Origin: Hemerocallis citrina
Lineage: Eukaryota > Streptophyta > Magnoliopsida > Asparagales > Asphodelaceae
DNA: 64,000 nucleotides
Direction: 5' to 3'
Assembly (NCBI GenBank): GCA_017893485.1
Contig: CM030361.1
Span: forward strand, 305,498,822 to 305,562,821
Shown here: piece after piece, positions 56,601-64,000 of the stretch
Layout: each line of letters begins with the position of its first letter
Position numbering within the stretch: the stretch's first letter is position 1
Program-made: the position numbers and the translations under genes
The notes under the pieces: generated by a model
The model's input: the letters and a program-made list of their open reading frames with translations, nothing else
Database searches by the model: none
Told to the model about the DNA's origin: nothing

Positions 56601-56941
56601 CAAATACACCACTGCATCAAACAAAGCCCCAAACTAATCAAAAACCCAACAATTCATTCACCAAAATAACCACACACACAAAAATTCAGTAGAAAAGAAA
56701 TTACACCTGTGGCAACGACGGTGGTGATGGAACCCACAAACCCATAAACCTCAGAGGGTTTGGGTCCCTGATTCGAATCCGGACCCGAAAATATGGACAC
56801 TGTGGCTCCACCACCACCTCCTCCTCTTCTCTTTCTTAGGAGACTCAATGTTCTTCTTGGGCTACTCGCAGTTAGCGATGGAGACGAAGGTGACGTCGGT
56901 GAATCTTCCATGATTTTCTCTTCTGAATCCCAGTTTGGCAT
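47654..56941 (-). CDS. PIGP: PIG-P, subunit of GPI-N-acetylglucosaminyltransferase
   Basis: Four exons: 56941-56707, 56611-56539, 49437-49319, 47778-47654. GT-AG introns, consistent phases, 183 aa. A Ser/Gly-rich N-terminus precedes PSEVYGFVGSITTVVAT and VVYLVWAYFPEAWLHSIG (first membrane segment and conserved loop). YYPSK|YWALAIPAF and VLGLIFYVGLNFM follow (second membrane segment), then the conserved tail SDIGITEINDAMFGQPL. Two membrane segments and these motifs define the PIG-P/GPI19 family, an ER-membrane subunit of the complex that transfers GlcNAc to phosphatidylinositol, the first step of GPI-anchor synthesis. A second in-frame ATG at 56911 could be the start (173 aa). Intron 2 is 7.1 kb because of the 67-bp repeat array and several transposons. 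Confidence 0.92.
47779..49318. other. PIG-P intron 3, nothing recognised
   Basis: AT-rich. A short (CAA)n tract at about 48063-48082 and a near-duplicate 'ttgaagagatttgaatccattgaagagatt' zone at about 48690. No element identified. Confidence 0.55.
50388..50686. mobile_element. Stowaway (Tc1/mariner) MITE
   Basis: TA duplications (50386-50387 and 50687-50688), inverted ends CTCCTTCCGTTCCAAATGTA and (from the right) CTCCCTCCGTTCCAAAATGT, 299 bp. Ends and target are diagnostic of Stowaway. Inserted in the 67-bp array. Confidence 0.92.
50935..51258 (+). mobile_element. RTE-type LINE 3' end fragment
   Basis: Translates to broken pieces including LNRAEWKTMIHVVDPN, the C-terminal signature of plant RTE reverse transcriptases. 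It ends in the characteristic gaccccaactagttggga and a (TTG)n tail (51241-51258). Strongly 5'-truncated. Inserted in the 67-bp array. Confidence 0.8.
51986..52367. other. Unassigned block between array segments
   Basis: Not related to the 67-bp unit. No ORF or inverted repeat seen. The composition recalls organelle DNA, but I could not place it. Confidence 0.4.
52519..54877. mobile_element. Defective hAT element in the 67-bp array
   Basis: Near-perfect 8-bp duplications GCTATAAC (52511-52518) and GCTATAAT (54878-54885) lie within an array unit that is restored when the element is removed. The ends are only weakly inverted (aatgatgttagtatcgtaca and, from the right, taaggtttgaggtataaggc; about half the positions match). 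A BED-finger transposase remnant lies inside, which supports the hAT assignment. Confidence 0.6.
53329..53890 (+). pseudogene. hAT transposase N-terminus (BED zinc finger), broken
   Basis: MGRKKDPACDHC opens at 53331. Then KYCGNEY*GSVIRMKHH and, one frame away, SHDDVRACVEAPHDI give the C-x2-C and H...H pattern of a BED finger. A stretch ending GLKPPSYHEINV (about 53850-53885; one codon now a stop) resembles the start of the DUF659 domain that follows BED in plant hAT proteins. Several stops and frame changes. Confidence 0.6.
55242..55892. mobile_element. Mutator-type MITE, 651 bp
   Basis: Perfect 9-bp duplication TTTATTATA (55233-55241 and 55893-55901). Inverted ends GGGGTAAGAGCAATAT extend, with mismatches, over about 55 bp. 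It contains a run of 23 C (55382-55404), a CT-rich stretch, and a G run near the right end. Lies in PIG-P intron 2. Confidence 0.9.
55902..56538. other. PIG-P intron 2, proximal part, nothing recognised
   Basis: AT-rich sequence between the MITE and exon 2. No element identified. Confidence 0.55.
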
Positions 56942-57088
56942 TTTATCGTGCAGTTGGTGGGCAACCCACCACTCGCTTTAATATTCGCGTAGTAACAAAG
57001 GTCAAAGGTGTAGAAATTCACTAAACCCCAATAGCAAGCAAGCAAGCAATTAACCAACTTGGCCAAGCCGAAAAAACCCACGTTACAA

Positions 57089-57650
57089 CTAGTATTGTAC
57101 CGTAATCTCTCTTCTATACAACTATTATTTTTCACGTGCGAAGCACATTTTGATAAATAATTGAAGTTAAACGTGTATTCACACACGTAAGTCAACAGTA
57201 ATTAGTGCGTGTGATAAATACCTTAATTTTAAAAAAATTTGAGCTGAACGGGCGATACATGTATTTTTTAATAATCAAGAAGGAAAAAGTTTGATGTGTA
57301 TGTGCGATGCACGTGTTGAAAATAGATTTGGAGTTGCATGTGCGGTGCGCATATTTGTTTGGTGCCAAAAGTGGTGTTTCTTTTGTGACGATTTTTTTTT
57401 TTAAATTGTTTATTTGTGACAAACTCTTCCATTAAATAAGAAGTAAATATATTATATTATAGATAGATAGATGGATAGTAATTTACACATGTGATGCATG
57501 TTTAATATTAAAAATAAATAAAGTAAAAAATCTGACATAGTGTGAGGACTCGGACCTGAGACCTCCTTCATATTAGTTATGCATGTGCGATTCACACGTT
57601 GGTAGATTGACAAATGACACTAAAACCTTCTCCCATTATAATATTAGAGA
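57089..57650 (-). mobile_element. Non-autonomous Helitron upstream of PIG-P, 562 bp
   Basis: On the minus strand: A|TCTCTAATATTATAATGGG (57650 down) to ...GTACAATACTAG|T (57089). The 5' part is homologous to the Helitron ending at 21735 (agtgt[ca]attt and cattataatggga blocks). The body holds about six imperfect palindromes of the type cgtgcgatgcacg. It lies about 150 bp upstream of the PIG-P start codon. Confidence 0.65.
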
Positions 57651-58980
57651 TTAGAGATATATTATGCTAAACCACTTATACCTATAAATTTTCTCATTCT
57701 CTTGGCTTTTTTTTATTTCCTTTTAAAAAAAATAGATCAAATGTAGGAGACAACTTCCAACTCTTGGTCCATTCAAATTTCGAATTGGAATCCTATCCCT
57801 TAATCAAATCTCAAATATCGTGCAAATGTAATATTATTAGATGAATTTTTTTATAAAATAATTTTATTATTTTCTCAAATTTTAAAGTTATGTGCAATAT
57901 TGTACAAAGTTGTACTATTTATACAACATATTATGCTAAGAATACTATACAATATATTATGATAAATCACTTTTGTCTAGAATTTTTCTCATTTTTTTTT
58001 CTTTTTTAAAATAAAAAAGGGAGACCAAATGTAGAAGACAACTACCTACTTCATCCAAAATTTGAATTGGAATCATATCCCTTAATCAACCTAATAAATC
58101 GTGCAATAATGTATGGATGTTATTAGATGAATTTTTTAAAAATAGTTTTATTATTTTCTCATTTTTAGTTATATGCAATATTGTACAGAATTATACTATC
58201 TATACAATATATTATGCTAAGACCACTTTTGATCCAGTTTTTTTTTTCTCCATTTAAAAAAAAAAAAAAAAAAAACACTCAAATGTAGAAGGTAACTGGC
58301 ATTGGACCGGAATCGACTTGGTCTATTGCTGGTAGGGTTTGAGTCAAAAAAAATAGGACCCGCTCATATTTTCAGATCGGATATGGGTTTGCTAAAAATG
58401 GACCTGACCCGTACTCGGACCCAGACTTGGTCTATTGCGTCCGGTTCCTAAATAGGACCCCTTTATATTTTCGGGCTCGGTTTGGTTCAACTCAAAATGG
58501 ACCCGACCCGGACAAAAAAAACCCCTAACCTCCCAATTAAACACCACAAAAACAAGGAGAAGAGAAGAATCAGCAGGCCGAACCTTCCTCTCATGCCCGA
58601 CACCACCCGCTCGTTATTACTCGTACCCAATGGGTAGCATTTTTTTAACAGGGCTTAGACCCAGTTCTCACGAGTCGGGTCTGGGTCCAATATTTGGACC
58701 AGTAGAAAAGTAAGTATGGGTTCGGTAGTGCAGGACCCGACCTGACCCGACCGACTCGATAATAGTGCTAGAGGTAAACCTCCCACCTGCTCTTTATCCT
58801 TACAAATTTTAAACTATAATTATATCTGTTAATCAAATCTAAAAATATTGCAATATTGCATAGATGTTATTATATAAAATTTTCAAATAAAAAGTTATGA
58901 TATTTTTTCATTTAAAAAATTTCTGAGCAATATTGCACAGGGTTACACTAGTAACTATATATGTATCTGTTTTGGTCAAG
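57651..58980. repeat. Tandem repeat, 255-295-bp units, interrupted
   Basis: Three units share attatgctaa (57661, 57956 as attatgataa, 58211), 'caaatgtag.ag.caact', 'tatcccttaatcaa' and 'gcaatattgtaca'. The third unit is split by a hAT MITE (58297-58770) and resumes afterwards (about 58790-58960). Confidence 0.8.
58297..58770. mobile_element. hAT-type MITE, internally deleted copy of the 8345-8777 family
   Basis: In reverse orientation it matches 8345-8777: right end TAGCACTATTATCGAGTCGG against TAGCATTGGTATCGGGTCGG, and the left stretch GGCATTGGACCGGAATCGAC against GGCATTGGACCGGAACCGAC. The left terminus seems to have lost the sequence between two GCATTGG repeats. Flanks AAGGTAAC (58289-58296) and GAGGTAAA (58771-58778) agree at 6 of 8 bases. 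Confidence 0.7.
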
Positions 58981-58985
58981 TTTTT

Positions 58986-59530
58986 TTGATGTTTATACTC
59001 TTCTTAAAGCCTGCCAGCATTAAGCCTTTAATAAGGCACTACTATCGGTGTGCAGATTGTTTCATGAAACAACAAAAAAAGTTTGAACGTGTCAGATTAT
59101 ATTTCTTTTGTTTGGGAAAAAAAAATTGTTCAGATTGGGTTCCCCTCGATTCTCAAGTGTCACTTGCAAGATGTCGGTGTGAGAAGGACGACATGTTCAG
59201 GAGAGGCTTTTGTTTTAGTCCCCCGACTAAAAGAACAGGCGATGTGAACTACGTGCAATGCAAGGATTGTCGCACCTAATTCAATTTCGGGTGCTATTTC
59301 AAGAAGCCGCCTCGAGGCCTGGTTCCGGTTCGTCCTATTCAGATATTCACGACCAAGAAGTACGGAGTTCTCTTTCAGATAGGCCCTGAAAGGAGAAGGA
59401 AGGCTGGAATGCCAACAGACGTCTGTCTAATAGTACCCATTTTGGGAACGTCCAGTGCAAGTCACTAAATGGATAAGTCGCCAATCCTTAAAACGGACTA
59501 TGTAATGTACTATGTTCGTTCAACTGCTGG
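58986..59530 (+). other. Unrecognised Cys-rich reading region
   Basis: The frame 58986-59279 encodes a Cys-rich stretch (RCADCF, CSDW, ARCRCEKDD, VQCKDCRT). After one stop a nearby frame gives KPPRGLVPVRPIQIFTTKKY. Codon usage looks protein-like and the Cys spacing looks zinc-binding, but I cannot name a family. It could be a gene fragment or a pseudogene. Confidence 0.3.
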
Positions 59531-59956
59531 TTGTTCGATACACCTACCGCTGAATTCAAACTTGAACGTCGCACCTGTGTCGAAACACTTGCCTACCATG
59601 TGGTCTTGAGCTGAATTCATGTTAAGTATCTCGGCTTTCCAGGGCCAACAACCGTAAACTCTTACCACTGCTGATTTCCCCTTCTTATTATTGTCGATAC
59701 TGCTGCTGCTGCTGAATATGTACATACCTATGGCTGTTCTAATCTGAAACTATAGCAAGGCTGACACATTAATAACTTTACAATGCAACACACCGAAAAT
59801 ATTATCAAAAACGCAAGTTTTTCCAACCTGAAGCTTTGATATATAGGGAGATAGTACTGAAATTGGACAAAGATTGATGATAGCTCTGTATACATCACAG
59901 CCAAATTCATACATATGATAGATAATAATAATAATAATACAAAGTACAGCACAATT

Positions 59957-60355
59957 TTACACAAACATAATCCCATTCTCTTTAATTGTATCGATCACAA
60001 TCCCAAGCTTACCTTCGATTCTCTCATTCTTCTTGGGCTCATATGACATGACATATATATCTGCATCCTTTGATCTCTCCGCAATCAACTCCCCAATGGT
60101 TCTGCATGCATCATTGTCAATGAGTGAAGGCAGCGTGTTTCTCAAATCCTTTGCATTGGTGCTTGCAACCGACATGACTTTGCTGGTTCCCCTGTGCATC
60201 ACTTTCGCGTGGATGAATCTCTTTGAGAAGAATACATTGAGCAAGAAGGGCCTCATGTACATGTCTGTTCTTTGTTTCCATGATTTCCTATTGGGTCTCT
60301 TTGCAAGTTCGCCCCGGGATCTGCGGGTCCATGCAGCATGAACCACGCCCACTTG
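59957..60355 (-). CDS. uL18-like (ribosomal L18p/L5e family) protein, main exon
   Basis: 132 codons open to a stop at 59957. The exon most likely begins at 60355 after the acceptor ttgcaacag; it has no ATG near its start, so an upstream exon must supply it. The body (SRGELAKRPNRKSWKQRTDM, RPFLLNVFFSKRFIHAKV, EGKLGIVIDTIKENGIMFV) resembles the small plant L18p/L5e family proteins, which bind or mimic binding of 5S rRNA and are usually organellar. One candidate first exon is 62790-62969, which joins in phase 0. Upstream intron sequence contains a retroposed insertion (60440-61179). Confidence 0.7.
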   Translation of the reverse strand, partial: QVGVVHAAWTRRSRGELAKRPNRKSWKQRTDMYMRPFLLNVFFSKRFIHAKVMHRGTSKVMSVASTNAKDLRNTLPSLIDNDACRTIGELIAERSKDADIYVMSYEPKKNERIEGKLGIVIDTIKENGIMFV

Positions 60356-60439
60356 CTGTTGCAAACACAGATATAGATGATTATGGTACCAAATAATGTA
60401 ATAAATATAGACGAGAAAACTTCCTCATATAAAGTGATT

Positions 60440-61179
60440 TTTTTTTGAAATAATAGATAGAGACCAAAAGAAGCTCCAGCCAAAGTACTAATAAAGTCGA
60501 AAATAAGTTCAGAATGGTATCAGACCAAACAAGAACAGCAAGAATGCTACTGCCACAAGCTAGCAGCTAGCAAACAGCACCAAAGGACTACCAAAATATC
60601 GGACCAAAGTTTGAAGGGAAAAAAACAACTCCCAGACCACTTACAATCCAAACCGAACTACAAAATACAGCATAAAGAAAGTCTTCAATCATTATGCATA
60701 TCAACTTCCTCACAGGCTCACAGCTGCTGCACCTTACTGACCATATATCACCATTGTAGTAGAGCTTTCCATATCATCAGCTGCAGCAGCAGCAGCAGCA
60801 GCAGTATGGTTGAATCAGAGTCTTCAGCATCCTAAACACCTTGTAAACCATAATGAGAAGCAGAGTCCTGAGTAGAACCAAATTGAATCATGGACTCGAT
60901 TTCCTCATCAAAGGGATGTAGGTCCAACTTAGCCTTCTTTGCAACTGGGTCCACATCATCATGAATGGGAGGAATCTCTATGTCCCTTACTTGAGCCACA
61001 AGAGAAGCTCTATCAGGTACAGGCATAGAAGAATTGCTCTTAGCAGCAATTCTAGCACAGATTCTAACGATTGCTGAAACTGGTATCCACTTCTTCTTCT
61101 TCTTTTCATAAAACTTCAAAGGAGTTTCCAGAAGAAGTGGAAGAAGAGACAAATTCAACTACCTTGCAAGTTTTCGTAA
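60440..61179 (-). mobile_element. Retroposed sequence with target duplication
   Basis: Flanked by AAAGTGATT (60431-60439 and 61180-61188). A short T run at its left side is the poly(A) tail of a minus-strand insertion. An open frame (61158-60832, minus) encodes a Lys-rich then acidic 108-residue stretch (VSAIVRICARIAAKSNSSMP, IPPIHDDVDPVAKKAK) that I do not recognise. The 3' part resembles a LINE-type 3' UTR. It may be a retrocopy of a cellular mRNA or a truncated LINE. Confidence 0.55.
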
Positions 61180-61216
61180 AAAGTGATTGTTATTGCTAGG
61201 TGAAGCCATAATCCGA

Positions 61217-61316
61217 ATGACCCATGTGCCGTAGGATGATTGTGGTACGAGTCCTTCTACATTTATATGACCCATGTGCCGTAGGATGATTGTGGTACGA
61301 GTCCTTCTACATTTAT
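61217..61316. repeat. 50-bp perfect tandem duplication
   Basis: atgacccatgtgccgtagga... occurs at 61217-61266 and again at 61267-61316 without a visible difference. Confidence 0.95.
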
Positions 61317-62269
61317 AAAAAATCGAGGGCCATTTCTTCAATAAGATAAGTCCTCACCAAGTTTTTATGTCATGATCCCATGTTCTTCGACCTTATCACT
61401 TGAAACTGGCACATATTTAGTCTTTCATAGACATGCTCATTCCTTCTCTCTCGTCCTATCCTCAAATAAAGCTAACTTTAGCATCACAAATATACACTTA
61501 TATATTTACCTATCTATAGTTTGTTGCTCATATGTCTGAACATTCATCTTAGATGAAGCGTCATTTAGTTTTTTTGCTAATATAATATAATTTCTTAGAT
61601 AGTAATTCTCCTTAATTGTCAACAGTGTAATATATATAAGCGAGTAACATAATATACAACCACCACAACAAATTCTATCATATCTTTGTAGTTGCCACAT
61701 GAATCCTTTCGATGCAGGCACCTCTGGAAAGTTCTCTCCTTCGTGACATTAGCAACTACCATATCCGTCTTAGTTTTCACAACCCAAATCTGTCTAGGAG
61801 TACCCTGCATTCCTATCAGGACATGCACCAAGCCCGTGCAACTTGTGCGACCGCATAGGACCTACAAATCAATCAGGAAGGCCCCCATCGTTGTGTTGTC
61901 TATATATATATAAATGATGTCGAAAACAAAATAAAGTAAAATTAGTATTAAAATATGTAAAGAAGGTCCAGTTTTTTCTTTCCGCAAAAGGTCCTGTAAA
62001 TATCATATCAGGAAATCTTAGGACCGACCCTGATTCCTATCGCTCGTCCTGATTGAAGAGCAATAACATGAGACCTCATCTTGAACAGTTAGTGTGTATC
62101 AAACTATTTTCCCAACAAGACTGACAAAAAGTCTACATGCATTATATTGAGCAAGAGGATTGTCTCTCCAATTCTAGTTGGTCAAAAGATACTTGCAAAG
62201 AATCTATCAAAAAGGGTATTTTCCTAACAAATGATACGAAATTTTTACATAATGCACACATCGTGTGGC
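61317..62269. other. No gene recognised
   Basis: AT-rich. The stretch 61690-61860 reads openly on both strands without a family I recognise and may be a dispersed repeat. Confidence 0.4.
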
Positions 62270-62540
62270 AAGCTGAAAGAGTGAGCTTCTCAACCTTCTA
62301 ACAACAACAACAACAACGCCACCGCCGCTTTATCCAAAATTTTGGCGTAGGCTACATCAAAATTCCTCTCTGCCAATCAACTCTATTGAGCACCACCTCC
62401 TTCGTCAAATTAACACTTCTCAGTCTACCAACAAATGTTAAATATAAACTTCCCTTGGATAAACCTTGAACCCTACTGCTTAACATTGAAACAAATGGGT
62501 AATTGTTATCGTGCATTGAGCTACTAAATGTGGTCATTAT
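62270..62540 (-). mobile_element. Possible RTE-type LINE tail, minus strand
   Basis: The minus frame ends VNLTKEVVLNRVDWQRGI, similar to the C-terminal block of plant RTE elements. It is followed by a (TTG)n-like tail (plus caacaacaacaac at about 62301-62317). Short and decayed. Confidence 0.4.
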
Positions 62541-62789
62541 TGACTAGAATTCATCGAGAATGTACATTGCACGTGCTACAAATTACTTGCAGACAATCTC
62601 ACCATTGCTCAAAATTTCTGGGCATGCTTCAAAATTATCACCACAGTTTCCTCATTTAAGTATGATTGAAACAAATGGGTTTGAACTCAGTCAGGGCAAT
62701 TTCAAAAAAAACCCCTCAATCAATCAAAATTATTACACAAAAGAACCCATTACAAAAATGTGTAAATTTCTGGAAAAGAAGCAACTAAC

Positions 62790-62969
62790 CTGGCGGTTGA
62801 GTGCAATGGGAGATGGGGAACTGAAGAGAAGAAGTGGGGAGGAGAGCTTGACATCCGGAATTGAGTAAGCCCAGGAGAGAGAAGATGGTGACTTTGCAGG
62901 AATGGGTTTTGAGAAGGATGAGGAGAGAGAAAGGGAGGAGGAAGAAGAAGAAGAAGAGAGGGCCGCCAT
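62790..62969 (-). CDS. First exon encoding a probable plastid transit peptide
   Basis: An ATG at 62969 opens 60 codons rich in Ser/Ala/Leu/Pro with almost no acidic residues (MAALSSSS..., SFSKPIPAKSP, LSSPLLLFSSPSPIALNRQ). It ends at a consensus donor (cgccag|gttagt, 62789) in phase 0. The composition is that of a chloroplast transit peptide. The next exon is not certain: the uL18-like exon at 60355 is the only downstream minus-strand candidate I see, and its acceptor is also phase 0, giving a 192-aa product. It could instead belong to another gene whose later exons I missed. Confidence 0.55.
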
Positions 62970-63109
62970 TAGAGCCTGAGAAAGGAACTCCTACAATCTG
63001 ATGGAATTGTGATAAGATTTTTATCTTACAAAAATATATTATTGGGCTTCAAGCCCATATAAAAATGCCTTATTGTTGTTTTTATTATTTATTTTTATAT
63101 ATATATTTA

Positions 63110-64000
63110 ATGGTTTTCTTTATTATAATTTTTTGGGGTTAGGAATCTTTCTAGTAGGTTTATTACTGAAAAGTATAGTACACATGTTTTAGTCATCTAT
63201 TAGTGATGGGAGATTTGGGTGATATCAGTTCATCGAAACATTAATGAATGGTTGGATCATGTACGAGACTCTCCAGTATTTGAGATGATTCAATTCTAGT
63301 AACACTCATATATAATATTGTAAGTAACAAAAGAAATATGATTATAATGATGTATCTTTATCTTTATTATTATAACTAGAGAGTTGAGGTTACGACCATG
63401 TGGACATGTAATGCAACATATGTAAATGCTATATTTTTCTATTTTAATTTGTTATGATCTTAGGATTCTTTTTTAGTAGATTCAGTACTGAAAAATTTAG
63501 TTACATGTTCCAACCGTCTATTACTATCTTGAGGGTTTGTGCTTAGCCTTAATTCATCAAAACATTGACGGATAGTTGGATCATGTACTGGACTCCTTAG
63601 TACTGGAGATTAATCAGGTAAAGTTTTTTGACAGTCAATAACTTTATATGCTAGTGTAAATAAAAGAAAGAAAATTTTAATAATATTCACGGTTCTCAAT
63701 GTACATCAACATCTTTACTATTATAATTAGAGAGTTGAGGTTACAGCCATGTGAACATGTCATACTGCCATGTGAACATGTCATACTACCATGTCTTTTT
63801 TTTATTATCATGATTTGTTCTATTTGATATTGATGCTAATTAAGGATTAACATTACTCTTATGAAGACACAACCAAATGCTAAAATGCTATTAAATAAAA
63901 ATACCGATGAATGGTTATATCATATAATGAACCCTCAAGTACTGCAGATGATCCAATTATTATATTTAACCACTTAGGTACTTATATATGTTATTGTAAA
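63110..64000. repeat. Tandem repeat, ~325-350-bp units, runs off the window
   Basis: Shared blocks: gagagttgaggttac at about 63378 and 63729; 'ggttggatcatgtac' / 'agttggatcatgtac' at about 63250 and 63573; 'agatga.tcaatt' at about 63282 and 63949. At least 2.7 diverged units. A short direct repeat, catgtgaacatgtcatact, occurs twice near 63760. Confidence 0.75.

Noticed and set aside
60355..60364. Translation start of the uL18-like protein at the first codons of the open frame
   Set aside because: The frame begins with TTG/CAA codons and no ATG, and a good splice acceptor (ttgcaacag) lies there, so an upstream exon is more likely.
61692..61913. 73-codon plus-strand frame and the 70-codon minus-strand frame opposite it
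   Set aside because: Both strands are open over a short AT-rich stretch, with no recognisable domain or splice context; more likely a dispersed repeat.

Overview
This is flowering-plant nuclear DNA. Evidence: spliced GT-AG genes whose products are plant homologues of splicing, GPI-anchor and ribosomal-type proteins; a Tat/Retand-like pair of LTR retrotransposons; an L1-type LINE; Helitrons; and hAT, PIF/Harbinger, Mutator-like and Stowaway elements. The species cannot be named from the sequence alone. All counts and alignments below were made by eye.

Layout. 1-9062: a decayed hAT transposon (left end outside the window), split by a young 6.8-kb non-autonomous LTR retrotransposon (282-7054) and carrying a hAT-type MITE (8345-8777). 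9096-9329: a small Helitron. 9997-21735: a nested stack. A minus-strand Helitron holds a PIF/Harbinger-type MITE (10304-21705). That MITE was hit by a 9.2-kb minus-strand LTR retrotransposon (10399-19618, gag-protease plus a divergently oriented spliced extra ORF, no pol) and by a second copy of its own family (20681-21646).

21850-46875 (+): a 16-exon gene for an RBM5/RBM10-type splicing factor (SUPPRESSOR OF ABI3-5, SUA), 1041 aa: RS-rich N-terminus, RRM1, RanBP2 zinc finger, RRM2, OCRE, G-patch. It has a long 5'-UTR intron. Intron 8 carries a 7.3-kb antisense LINE, itself hit by a 675-bp hAT MITE. Other introns carry foldback and MULE-like MITEs.

47654-56941 (-): a four-exon PIG-P gene (GPI anchor biosynthesis, 183 aa), convergent with SUA. 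Its 7.1-kb intron 2 contains about 30 decayed copies of a ~67-bp repeat that I do not recognise, broken up by a Stowaway MITE, an RTE-LINE tail and a defective hAT element, and followed by a Mutator-type MITE. A 562-bp Helitron (57089-57650) sits about 150 bp upstream of its start codon.

57651-64000: a 255-295-bp tandem repeat with another hAT MITE; an unrecognised Cys-rich reading region; a minus-strand uL18-like (L18p/L5e) exon (59957-60355); a retroposed sequence with target-site duplication; a minus-strand exon that looks like a plastid transit peptide (62790-62969) and joins the uL18-like exon in phase 0; and a ~330-bp tandem repeat running off the right edge.

The three host loci are unrelated housekeeping-type genes. 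The main interest is architectural: transposons dated relative to each other by nesting, most insertions lying in introns or flanks, and an intronic tandem array used repeatedly as an insertion site. I found no CRISPR array, bacterial operon or convincing tRNA/rRNA gene.
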